A program made the position numbers and the translations under genes. A stretch of 64,000 bases of DNA from Rhizophagus clarus (Eukaryota > Glomeromycota > Glomeromycetes > Glomerales > Glomeraceae), in assembly GCA_015698045.1 (NCBI GenBank), contig BLAL01000229.1, positions 1,524,001-1,588,000 of the forward strand, in the 5' to 3' direction. Positions 37,731 to 48,563 of this stretch are shown piece after piece (within the stretch, counting starts at the first letter, position 1; every line of letters begins with the position of its first letter). Under the pieces are notes generated by a model, which was not told where the DNA came from, did no database searches, and saw only the letters and a program-made list of their open reading frames with translations.

Positions 37731-37902
37731 ATATATCATTAAATAATTGTATATAACTATAAATAGGCATATTATATTAGAGCTATTAAAGAGAATCAAA
37801 AGGATTTATATTTTAAAAATCATTTATAGAAAGTAATTAAATGTTAATGTTTTTAATTTTAAAGTAATATTTTTTTCTGTAATTTATTAATTATAATTAT
37901 TA

Positions 37903-38752
37903 TTTATAATTAGGGCTCTGATCGGTTTTGGTAATTACTGAACTATATTGACTAGTTTCGGTATCAGAGCGGTTTCAGTTTTATGATTTATCGAACTAAA
38001 ACTTTTGGTTTCAGTATCAGTTTTGTGATTTACCAAACCGATTTACCGATAACAAAAATGTTTTTTTTATAAGAAAAACGTCTTTTTATTAAATAATGTA
38101 GTTAAAAAAAAATGTTGTGAAACGTTTTTTACATAAACGTTTGATATAAAAAATAACATTTCGCAACATTATTTTTGCAGAACTTGTAAAAAATATTGCG
38201 AAACGTTTTTTACATAAACAATTTAATATGAAAAATAACATTTCGCAATATTATTTTTGCGAACATTATAAAAAATGTTGCGAAACGTTTTTTACATAAA
38301 CGTTTGATATAAAAAAAATAATGTTTCACAACGTTATTTTTGCAAAACTTGTAAAAAATGTTGCGAAATGTTTTTTACATCAGAAATTTAATATAGAAAA
38401 CAACATTTCACAATGTTATTTTCCTTTTTATTTAAAAATGTTGCGAAATGTTTTTATAAAACGATTTAATATAAAAAAAATGTCTCGCAATGTTTTTTTT
38501 TGTCACTTTAATAAAAAACGGTGCAAAACATTTTTTTATAGATAATTTGATAAGAAAAAATCGTTTTGCAACTTTTTTTTGCTAAACGATGCGAAACATT
38601 TTTTTACTAAAAATGTTTAGTAAATCAGTTCAGTTTTCAGTAATTACTGATCGGTTTCAGTAATCATTAATACCGATACTAATTAATTCAGTTCAGTATC
38701 AGTTTTTGCAAAAACCGAATTGAATCGAACTGATCAGAGCCCTATTTATAAT
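37903..38752. mobile_element. hAT-type non-autonomous element, 834 bp, 8 bp target-site duplication
   Basis: The element 37911-38744 starts TAGGGCTCTGATC and ends with its exact inverse GATCAGAGCCCTA. It is flanked by identical 8 bp copies TTTATAAT (37903-37910 and 38745-38752). Eight-base duplications and TAGGG/CAGGG-type termini are typical of hAT elements. Subterminal regions hold repeated CAGTTTT, GGTTTCAG and TACCGA motifs. The interior carries a tandem array described separately. There is no transposase, so it depends on another copy. Confidence 0.8.
38105..38560. repeat. Tandem repeat, about 83 bp unit, five copies, inside the hAT-type element
   Basis: Units begin near 38110, 38194, 38276, 38357 and 38438. 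Each contains ATGTTGCGAAACG, then TTTTTTACATAAACG, then AACATTTCGCAACAT, so every unit is itself able to form a hairpin. The open frame 38321-38545 lies in this array and is not a gene. Confidence 0.75.
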
Positions 38753-39384
38753 AAGATAATGAAATTGTGAAATGTTTTATTAATTATAAAATAAAATAAT
38801 AAATTTTTTCTTTAATTTTTTTTTTTTTGATTTTTCATTAAATTTTAGATATTATGTAAAATTAATTGATTTTATTGGTTATTAATATTAATCATTATAT
38901 AAAATATTATTTTTAAAATATTATATAAATTGATTAATAAGTCAATTATAAACTTAATAACCTACTCTACACTTAATCAAGCATTCAAAAATTTCAATCT
39001 CTTATAATATCTATATGATAACTTTATCTGTTTTCATATATACACACTGATCATGTTTATTATTATACTGTATTAATTATACTTTAAAGTATAGTGTAAT
39101 ATTATATATTTCTTAATCATTCTGAAATTTATATACTAAAAAAGTCATGTTAAAAGACATATTAAAAGTTGTATTAAATATTATATACTGTAAATAAAAT
39201 ATTTTTTAACCTTTTTTTTCTCCTATAATAATGATACTTTTTAATTTACGAATTCTTAATTTTTTTATTAAATCAGATTTAATTCAATCATAAGATACAA
39301 ATAAATTATTATAACTCTCTAACTTAAAATGAATTTAAGTAAGCATACTTACTATTTTCTTTTATTAGTGAAAATACTATTTTT
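38753..39384. other. AT-rich spacer, nothing seen
   Basis: No ORF or repeat ends recognised. Confidence 0.4.
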
Positions 39385-39590
39385 TTTATGAAATACTACC
39401 CTTTCTTAATAGAATGTTGTTTATCTTTTCTTTATAAAATGCTATCTTCTCTTGATAAAATGTTATTTACCTTCTCTTTATGAAATACTACCTCTCCTTA
39501 ATAGGATACTGTTTACTTTCTTATTATAGATATTACCTTCTCTTGATAGGATGCTATTTACCTTCTCTTTATGAGATACTAACTACTTAC
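39385..39590. repeat. Minisatellite, about 28 and 56 bp periodicity
   Basis: Alternating blocks of CTTCTCTTTATGAAATACTA and CTCTTGATAGGATGCTATTTA-like sequence are repeated about three and a half times with substitutions. Confidence 0.65.
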
Positions 39591-40059
39591 TCTCTGAATT
39601 ATTTGTGATGCTATACAGAAATATTAACATTTTTAATGAAAAAGATCTTGAAATATAATTATGCAAAATAGTAAAAATTCTATTTGTGTATGTAAAAAAA
39701 ATATGCATATTGAATAAATATTTTTATGTAATCTATATTTTCTATATTTTCTATTGATTTTTTAAAAAATTTATTTATATGTTGATTTTGATTTAATTAT
39801 AGCTATACTTATATACATTTCCTTAGTCATAAAGATGCAAGTGACTTCTTTTATATTTATAAAAATGTCATTCTTGATGATCTTAGAGAAGGTAAAGATA
39901 TTAAGATAAGAGAGTCATATTATTTTGGTAAATCAAAAAAAAAAATCATTTATGTAAAGTAAGCATTGACTGTTATATCTAATCATTTATGATTTATCTG
40001 ACAATAAAAGTAATAAATGTAACTTTTAATAAATCTATTATTTAGGCAAAAAATATTAC
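39591..40059. other. Spacer with a possible decayed coding remnant
   Basis: Near 39830-39955 the plus strand has a short frame with ordinary codon composition (HKDASDFFYIYKNVILDDL) that soon runs into stops. No family was recognised; this may be an old gene remnant cut by the neighbouring repeats. Confidence 0.25.
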
Positions 40060-40350
40060 TAAAAAAACTAAAAAAAAATTGTGTAAGAATAATAAAACTG
40101 TAAGTTAGAAAAAATCATGTAAGAATAATGAAGCTATAAATCAGAAAAAATTGTATAAGAATAACAAAGTTGTAAATTAGAAAGAATCATGTAAAAATAA
40201 CAAAACTATAAATCAAAAAAAGCCATATAAGAATAACAAAGCTGCAAATTAAGAAGAGTTATATAAGCTGAAAATCAGAAAAAATTGTATAATAATAATA
40301 AAGCTGTAAATCAGGAAGAGTTATGCAATAATAATAAAAAAATTGAAGAT
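40060..40350. repeat. Tandem repeat, about 36-38 bp unit, seven degenerate copies
   Basis: The unit reads roughly AAGAATAACAAAGC then TGTAAATCAGAAAAAATTGTAT. In one plus frame most units would read KNNKAVNQKK-like peptides with stops at the same place in some units, so it may be a decayed coding repeat. Confidence 0.65.
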
Positions 40351-40360
40351 AAGCTAGATT

Positions 40361-40797
40361 ATATAAACTAGAGCTCTGAATTTTCAGTTCAGTTTCATTT
40401 TTGGTTCTGATTTGACTCTCTGATATAAAATTTTATTAAAAGTATTTTTTAGCCTAAAATTTTTACTGAAAAATATTTTTAGGTTATACTTTTAACCAAA
40501 AATATTTTCAGTTAAAAAATACTACCGAAAAAATATTTTTGATTTAAAAAATTAGTTCCAGTTCCATTTTCAGATCAAAAAATAGAACTGAAACCATTTT
40601 TTAAAAAAATACTTCAAACTAAAAATGTTTTTAGATGAAGTTTTTTAACTAAAAATATTTTTTGGTTAAAAAATGATTCTGAAAACATTTTTCAATTAAA
40701 TCTTAATCCAAAAAACATCTAGTAAGGAACTAAGTTTTGAATTAAAAATGGAACTAAAAATAGAACTGAACCAGAAATTCAGAGCTCTAATATAAAT
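40361..40797. mobile_element. hAT-type non-autonomous element, 421 bp, 8 bp near-perfect duplication
   Basis: The element 40369-40789 starts TAGAGCTCTGAATTT and ends with AAATTCAGAGCTCTA. The flanks are ATATAAAC (40361-40368) and ATATAAAT (40790-40797), seven of eight matching. The inner part of the ends also matches (GTTCAGTT). The interior consists of repeats of AAAATATTTTT and GGTTAAAAAAT. The end TAGAGCTCTGA is close to TAGGGCTCTGA of the element at 37911-38744, so the two are probably related families. Confidence 0.72.
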
Positions 40798-42086
40798 AAC
40801 AAAAAAAAACTTGATAAGTTCAATAACTTTAATTATATATTATATTAATTTTATATTAATTTATATTCTATTGTCTTTATATTAGATGTTAAAATAAAAA
40901 AAAATTATATGATGAAGTTTATTATAAATTATTGCCTATTATATTTAAAATTAGCAAATCAATTCAAAGATCTTATGATTACTGAGAAAAAAGTTACATT
41001 TTGAAGGATGAAAATAAAAAAGAAAGATATAAAATTATAGTAAATGATAAGTTTACTAAAGCAATTAATGGACTTAAAAGATCGAAACTTACTGAAATTT
41101 TATTTTTTTAATATATAAGGCAGTAATTTGATTTTTTGCTTAAGATTTTAGTTGCCTTTTGTTTTAAAGTTTTGCTTATATAATCAACTTAAATTTAAAA
41201 AAATTTAAAACAAAGGCTAAGATTGTACAGAAATTTTATATATCAAAAACTTTTTTTTTATTGATATTGACTAAATACTTTTTTTATTTAAATTAGCTAT
41301 TTAAAAAAAGAAAAATAACATTAATAATGTTTTGTAAAAATAAACAAACTTGAAAAATATATATTTGCAGATTTTCTTACTGAAATGTTTTATATTTAAA
41401 GAGTTAAAAAACAACCATTTAAATAAAAAGAATGTTAAAACCCATCTATTAAGATAAAAAAAAAAAAAAATAATAAAAAAAAATTGAAACCTTTACTAAA
41501 TTATTATATCTAAAAAAAATAAAAAAAACAAAAAAAAAAATTGAAAAATACTTTTTTTGATAGAATTCAGAAAAGAAAAAGAAGTATGAAAAAAAAGAAA
41601 TAGAAAAGAAGAGAGAAAAAGTAAAATTATAAAAAATAAGAAAAGAAAAGCTATTTTTTTTCCATTATCTATATTATTTATTTTGATTATAAATATAATG
41701 AAAATATATTTATATTTTTCCTGTAAATATATAAGTAAGAATAGATTTTTTAATTAATCTATATAATATATAAGTATATTAATCTTTATCAAGAAATATG
41801 TTTTTTAAGTTTTAAATATTTTATACTTATATAAGTATTATAAGAAATTATGTTCTTGATATATAAAAAATTTGCAAAGTTACAAACAATTCATAAAGTT
41901 ATTTGATAGAAAGGCCTATAAATATTAAAATAAGTTGTATTTATTAAAAAAATTTTTTTTACTTTTTTAATAATAAATGTTTTAAGATAAAGTTTATAAT
42001 TGTTTGATATTTAGATTTAAAATTTGTATGATAACTCATGAGATATTGAATTAAAAAAAATTAGAGAAAAAAATAGAATATTGCAG
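40798..42086. other. AT-rich spacer, no gene seen
   Basis: A fragment near 40915-41100 has plus-strand codon-like sequence (VNDKFTKAINGLKRSKL) with stops and may belong to the same decayed gene as the fragment at 39830. The remainder is A/T-rich simple sequence. Confidence 0.35.
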
Positions 42087-42223
42087 TTGCAGAAACTTGG
42101 TTTCCTTAATACATAGTAACTGTAAAGTATTATGTAGTTATATTATATATAAGTATAATAACAAGTAACAACTGCATTGAAAATATGCAGTTACTGTACA
42201 TTAAGAAAATTAAGTTTCTGTAA
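42087..42223. mobile_element. 137 bp inverted-repeat element (MITE)
   Basis: The left end TTGCAGAAACTTGG... and the reverse complement of the right end, TTACAGAAACTTAA..., match over about 36 bases with around eight differences, running inward to AGTAACTG. The centre is a TATATA-rich loop. Confidence 0.55.
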
Positions 42224-43141
42224 TGAAATTCTTAAACTGTAAAGGAATTCTTCGTCTCCAAAAAGAATAATATTATTTTTACGGCTCATCATCATGTACT
42301 CAACCCACTAATTGTTGAAAAAATCTTTTTAATGTAGTTATAATGAATGAACAGACCCTATAAAAATTTTTATCCGTTATTTCTCGTAAAAACGAGCCTT
42401 TCATGGAACCATTGATAAATTCCGCGATATAAGGTTATTAATTCCGGAAATATGAGCCTTTCACGGAAAAAAGATGCTTGTACAGAAATATCAACGAACA
42501 ATGATTCTATAACTGCATCAACCAAAAATATATTATCACCGTTGTTGACAAGGCATTTTATTGGGTTTTAAAATCTCTCAATTCATAAGGACCTAACGTA
42601 AATTGTTCTCTTGTTTCGTGCTCTATTTCATGAAATTCAACATAAGTTCTCATTTTTCTTCATTTTTTTCTAAAATCTGGTTCTTCAAAATTTCTCTCTT
42701 TGTTAAAAGCAATTGATACTTTTAAGATAAATGAGATCAAATCCCTATAATGGTTCGAATCTTAGTTTTTAATAAATTCAATATATTCTCCGTAAGAATA
42801 AATTATTGTCCGGAGCGTTAACGAAGGACTATTTATGCTACTGAATTAGCAAAATTTGTTTTAACCCCCGTTTTTGTCCCCTGTCACAATCGACAGTTTT
42901 ATTTCTTTTTTTATATTATACTATATGCCCCTGTGTTATACCAAATAAATATTGTTTCCGGACTTCGTAACTTCGTAACGGTGAGCTTAACATAATTGCT
43001 ATTTGATCGGATAGATGAAAATAAATCATTACGTGAACAAATCTTCTTCATTTCGCTAAAATCGCATATCATGAAGGGCGATATCTAAATTTATTTACTA
43101 ATGATATAGTAACCATGATATATAGAAGTTTGGAAAAAAAA
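42224..43141. other. Intergenic; a short codon-like fragment on the minus strand
   Basis: At about 42565-42655 the minus strand reads MRTYVEFHEIEHETREQ and on to a stop, with good codon composition but no partner exon. It may be a relic. Two related phrases with GAGCCTTTCA(T/C)GGAA occur at 42398 and 42454. Otherwise nothing was seen. Confidence 0.3.
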
Positions 43142-44231
43142 TTACATAGGAAGGAATTGTTTACAGAGATTTTCAAGAAATGAATTATTTTCTTTCGCTC
43201 TCATATCCTCAATGACTTCCAAATAATCTCTCAACTCAATTTGTTTTTTATTTACCCAATCTTCCCTTTCAATCTTACTTAAGGAGTTATATTCATCTAA
43301 TGCATGAAATATGTCTGCTTTCCAATAATATGGATTAGTTCCATAATATCCTGGTGATGTTGCATTAACCAAAAAATTGCATGAATTTCTGAAAATGGTC
43401 TCACTAATACAGGGTAAACACGAAAGAATCTCTTCTGGAAAATCTTTCATATTATGCGATTCCTTCAGCTTCTCAAGACTTTAGAAACAATAATCGGTGT
43501 TAAATTACAACGAATTAATTTAAATAAAATTTAAAAATAAAAATAATTTACCTTATGGTTCGTTCTTGGGCACAGTTTGAACAAGTCAATATTTTAAATT
43601 CCCAAAATAGCCTACGATCTCCTGAATCTATTGAAACATTTTTACCGCAATATTGGCAAGTTTCACCTATTAATAACCAAACAAATTTTTGTTCGGATAA
43701 ATCACCAGGTGGTTTTAAATATGAAAATTTTGGTACAAATTTCAATCTTGATTTATACCATATTTGTTGTGTTGTAGATGATTTTGACCATAATATCGTT
43801 CTAAATCGTTTACAAACCAACGTTAATGAGTATAAGTCTTTCGGATGTAGGTTTTCACATACTTCTATAAATACTTCTTGTGTTAAGTTTAAAAGATGTG
43901 ATGATGATAAGTAAGATGATGATGATGATGATGGAGTTGGTGTTGTTGAATTATTTAACGATATTTCTTCTGTTAAATTAGCTTTTGTTTCTTGTTCAGT
44001 CAAATTAGAATTAGTTTTGGCTTCCTGTTCTGTCAAATTATCCTGTTCGGCAAAATTAAAGTTAGTTTTCTGTTCAACTGGAGTAGAACTAGCTTCCTCC
44101 TGTTCGGTCGAATTAGTTTTGGATTCCTGCTCTGTTGAATGAGGTTTGGCTTCCTGTTCGGTCGAAATAGTTTTGGTTTCCTGTTCGGCTGAAGCAGTTT
44201 TGTCTTCCTGTTCTACGCTTTGATTCTGCAT
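43142..44231 (-). CDS. F-box protein with N-terminal EQE repeats and CxxC pairs
   Basis: Two exons, 43552-44231 and 43142-43478, joined in phase 2, give 338 residues. Residues 1-90 are a run of degenerate TEQEAKT-type repeats of about 10-14 residues, followed by a serine run at 101-106. The F-box lies at about 113-163 (LTQEVFIEVCENLHPKDLY, then VCKRFRTILW). Cysteines in CQYC (192-195) and CSNC (217-220) form a likely zinc-binding pair, common in fungal F-box proteins. An F-box binds Skp1 to make an SCF ubiquitin ligase; the substrate is unknown, and the C-terminal half has no LRR or WD repeats. The start is the only ATG upstream of the repeats. Confidence 0.8.
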
Positions 44232-45112
44232 ATTTAATATTTCAATATTTTAGAAAGAGTGTGGGAATTGGATTTTTGTTTTTATTACCCTATTTATACT
44301 ATTTATACTAGTGTTACTAAGTGTAACTTTATTTAAGTTAGTAATATCCAATTCAATATATTGCTTTTCAAAGGTGAAATCAAAGATGAACGGAAAAAGA
44401 GCTATACGTGGTAGACGTGTTAGGGAAAAGAACCAGCATATGTAATTCGACAAAGTGTAAAGGCGCGATTTCGATAAATTGTAATAAGAATATATGATGT
44501 TTTGGAAAAGAACTCAGCATATGTGATTAGATAAAATATAAAGGCTGTGATTTCGATAATTGTAAAAAGACAACGAATATTTTTAATCGATATAATTTTC
44601 GAATAGAGATGTTGACAAAGTGATAAATTAAATGCTTATTCAATTAGTTATATGATGAAGATGGTCACAAATTTTATTCTTTGATTAGTCCAATGAATCT
44701 CAATGAATTGAATCGATACAGAAAAATTGTTATAAATAGTTATAAATTATAATTATTTACTTTTAACGTTTTCTGTTAAAATAACAGAGAAACAGACTAT
44801 TTTCTAGAATGGGACACTGTATTAAAGCTGTATACATAGAAAAATAAAATTGTATAATTACTATAATTACTTAGATTTCGAGTTTCGTTTCTTATGAGTC
44901 GCTAATTTTCATTTGCGAAAATTTTTAAATTGCTTGCGGATGGTATTTGTAATATATTTTGAAATATGTACCTAAATAAATCGGTAAAGTATAATTTTTA
45001 ACGTCTCGAGATTCGAATAACTGAATTAATTGGACAATGCATATCGCTGATCATTGGATCAACTTAAAATTTCTCCTGACAGTTCTAAAATTTTTTCGTT
45101 ACAGTGAGAATC
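44232..45112. other. Divergent promoter region between F-box and WDR70-like genes
   Basis: The two genes point away from each other, so this 880 bp spacer holds both promoters. No specific operator was recognised. The open frame at 44250-44453 has no support. Confidence 0.5.
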
Positions 45113-48100
45113 ATGTCTTTCGTAGGTATATTTTTTTATGCCTTTTTTTTTTTTTTTTACTAATATCATATATATTAATATATATGCTTTTTCTAATGAT
45201 AGTCAAAAAAAGATGATTTATCTAAATATTTCCCGTCATCATTCGGAAAAAAGCCTAATTCATTATCTCCCAATTCGAATGAAAAACTCGATAGTGCTGC
45301 AGAGGAAGAAATAGATCCCTTAAGATCAATGTTGCCTACAGCATTTGGTGTACAAAGGAAGACAAATATCACTTCTGACGCTTTCTCTAAAACAAGAAGA
45401 AAAGAACAAGAGGTTTTTGGCCATGGCCAATAATTTTTTTTTAATTCTTTTTGTACAGGCTTATTGAAATTATCCATTGATATAGGAAATTAATAAATCT
45501 ATATCACCTCAACAACAAATATCAAAAGCTAAACGTCCAAAAACTGAAGGCGTTGAATTTTCGGTTTCTGAACGTGAAGATACTGAAAGTAATGAAGAAG
45601 ATGATGATGAGAGTGAAGATGTAGTATTTGATACTTTACCTATTTCACACGAAATCACATTAAATGATCATTATAGAGTATGTTATTCTTTTACTTCATA
45701 ATTTAAAATTTCAGGAAAAACTAATTAAGATCGAATTATAGACTGTTTCAGCATTAACACTTGACCCTTCAGGGGCTAGGCTTATAACAGGTGGATATGA
45801 TTATGATATAAAATTTTGGGATTTCGCTGGAATGGATTCCTCTTTACGTCCCTTTAGAACTATAAGACCATGCGGTGACCATCAAGTAAGAACTTATATA
45901 TGTTATTATTGTTGTTGTTATCAGAACAAATTTGATAATGGAATTTTATTTGTAATTTAGATTCATCATTTGGAATATAGTTTAAGTGGAGACCAATTTT
46001 TAATTATATCAGGAACAGCACAAGCAAAAATTTACGATCGTGATGGATTCGAAATGTACGTTATATTGGATCCTTTGCGTGTTTGAATATACATATATGT
46101 TTAAATTAGGTTTAATTTATATTCCATCAATTTTAGAGAGGAATATATTAAAGGAGATCCGTATATAAGAGACATGCGGAATACAAAGTAATTCAAAAAA
46201 AAAAAAAAATATTCCTTTTTTTTTTCGAAACAAAAAAAATATTATGTTATACTTAAAAATATTTGCCTTATTAAAGTGGTCATATAGCTGCTTTGACTTC
46301 AGGTGGATGGCATCCAAACGATAGACAGACGTTCATAACAGCATCACATGACAGTACAATAAGGTAAAATAAGACATCTTGGGATTCAACATGTACCAAG
46401 AATCTAACTTATATTATATTATAGGATTTGGGATGCGGAATATAAAAGAAAACAAAAAAATGTACTCGTGCACAAATCAAAGGAGCGTGGCGGAAGGAGT
46501 GTTGTAACAGCAGCATGTTATAGTCCAAATGCAAAGTTTATATCTGGAGGTATTTTGTTATTTCTTAAATTTGTTAAATTTACGAATTTAAATAGCTTAA
46601 TTTTTATTTATTTTTATCATTATTATTTTGAAACAATATTAGCTGCTCAAGATGGAAGTTTATTTTTGTGGGCTGCTAATGGTCCATATACTCGTCCCTC
46701 TCATGTAAGTTTATTTTTTTTTTTTTTTTTTTTTTGAAAAATAAAAAAAAAATGTATTTATTAGAAATAATTATATTAACATTATGCAATTAGGCTATCG
46801 ACAAAGCCCATCAACCAAATAGCGAGACATCGTCTATATTGTGGTCTCGTAATAATTCAACCTTAATAACGAGGGGTGGTGATGATTGTATAAAAGGTGA
46901 ATTGAGAAATTCAAATAATTATTCTTGTATCATTACTATATCAACTCACATATTCTTTGTTATATATAGTTTGGGATGTGCGAAACTTCAAAAATCCAGT
47001 TATGCAAGCTAATCAACTTGCAACATATAATGCAGAAACAAATGTAATATTTAGTCCTGATGAGAGAATGATTATCACAGGTAAATTCTTTCTTTTTTTT
47101 TTTTTGTTATCTTCGTATTTTTTTATTAATTATGAATTAATATTAATTATGAAGGCACCGCTGTCAAGAAAGGAGAAGGGTATGGAAAATTAGTAATGAT
47201 GGATCGTGAATCGCTTGAGATTTTGCGGACAATGAGTAAGGATTATCAAACTTGTTGATTTTGGTAAATTTATACTAAAAGTTAATTTTCTTAGATATTA
47301 CACAATCTAGTGTTGTCAAAGTTCTATGGCATTCACGCATTAACCAGGTATTAAAATTTTCAGTTATTGTTGTTATTATTTCAAACTATGCTACAACATA
47401 TTTTATCTTATAGATCATTACCGGGAGTGCAGATGGAACAGCCCATGTATTTTATGATCCTAATATTAGTGTTCGTGGAGCAAAACTTTGCGTTGTCAAA
47501 GAATCAAAGAAGAGAGCTATAGACGATTACGAAATCAATCGTCCTATCATTGCACCACATTCGTTGGCAATATTTAGAGATGATAGACCAAAATCTACAA
47601 AGAGAAAGAGAGAGAAATTAAGAAAAGATCCTGTTGCATCACGTAGACCTGGTAGTTATTTTCATTTTATTTTGTGGAATTCATGAAATTTAATATTTCA
47701 AAATTAATAATTTTCTTTTATTAGATCTACCCGTCAGTGGTCCAGGAAAAGGTGGCAAAATTGGTAGCAGTTTGACTCAACATATTATGAAGGAATTAAT
47801 CAAAGATACTACCAGAGGTTTGTCAATTTCTTTTTCCTTGTTTTACGAGATTTATGTATATTCTAATCTATTTAAAATTAGATGAGGATCCAAGAGAAGC
47901 CTTACTAAAATATGCAGAACTATCAGAACGTAAGTCAAAAAATAATTGTTTTATTTTGCAGTTTTTTATAACAATTATTAAAATAAATTATTTGTTATAA
48001 TATTATAGAAGATCCTCAATGGATCGGTAACGGTAAATATACTCTCTTATTATATGTTTGATTTTTAAATGATTTCATTTCATTTATTTATAACATATTT

Positions 48101-48195
48101 TATAATTTATAGCTTATAAGAAAACCCAACCAAAACCTGTGTTAGCCGAAACTACTGGAGAGGAAGGGGAGGAAGAAGTTGTGAGAAGACCTTAA
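45113..48195 (+). CDS. WDR70: WDR70-like WD40 protein, 18 exons
   Basis: Coding exons: 45113-45121, 45203-45412, 45486-45677, 45742-45885, 45961-46055, 46137-46187, 46277-46363, 46425-46549, 46643-46704, 46794-46896, 46970-47080, 47155-47235, 47295-47347, 47414-47651, 47725-47817, 47882-47929, 48009-48032, 48113-48195. All phases agree, giving 602 residues. Diagnostic blocks are PISHEITLNDHYR, LDPSGARLITGGYDYDIKFW, FAGMDSS, HDSTIRIWD and ITGSADGTAHVFYDP. The acidic N-terminus (SNEEDDDESEDVVFD) precedes the WD40 propeller, and a basic segment (KSTKRKREKLRKD) follows it, as in WDR70. In animals and fission yeast WDR70 works with CUL4-DDB1 in histone H2B ubiquitylation and double-strand-break end resection, in the nucleus. 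Tail to tail with the flippase gene. Confidence 0.88.
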
Positions 48196-48563
48196 AATGT
48201 TTAATATTAATGCTTGTAAGTAGTAAGATATTTAATGCAGTTACAATTTTCTTTGAACATTTTTTTATTGTTGAAATTAATTTTTTTTTTTTTTTTTGAT
48301 ATAATATTAAGGAACTTTTACTGCCTTACACAGTATATATTAAAATCATTTTAATCATTTTGTAATTTATAAACCTATTTTTTTTTATTTAGACAAGAAT
48401 TTTTTTTTTTTTTTAAATGAATAAAGAAAATTTTAAATAAACCAAAAAAACCCCCCCAAATCTATTTAAAAACTAATGTACAGCCAAAAAAAGAAAATCA
48501 AATGAAACAATTAAATAAAGAAGGAAAATTATACAAGAACACATTAACGTTTTTTTTTTGCCG
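48196..48563. terminator. Convergent 3' region of WDR70-like and flippase genes
   Basis: The 368 bp between two stop codons must contain both 3' ends. On the plus strand AATAAA occurs at about 48419. On the minus strand, TTTATT on the plus strand near 48384 gives AATAAA for the flippase transcript. T-rich and A-rich runs lie around both. Exact cleavage sites cannot be read. Confidence 0.5.

Noticed and set aside
38321-38545. Open frame with cysteine and phenylalanine repeats
   Set aside because: It lies wholly within the 83 bp tandem array of a hAT-type element.
38105-38560. Regular hairpin-bearing repeats, considered as a CRISPR-like array
   Set aside because: The units have no unique spacers, lie inside a eukaryotic transposon and have no cas genes nearby.
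42740-42770. GGTTCGAATC motif suggesting a tRNA T-arm
   Set aside because: No acceptor stem, anticodon arm or spacing compatible with a tRNA could be found around it.
43555-43914. 119-codon plus-strand frame
   Set aside because: Antisense of the F-box exon 1, which has domain and splice support.
45193-45477. Minus-strand 94-codon frame
   Set aside because: It overlaps WDR70 exon 2 in antisense, and that exon fits splice phases and family sequence.
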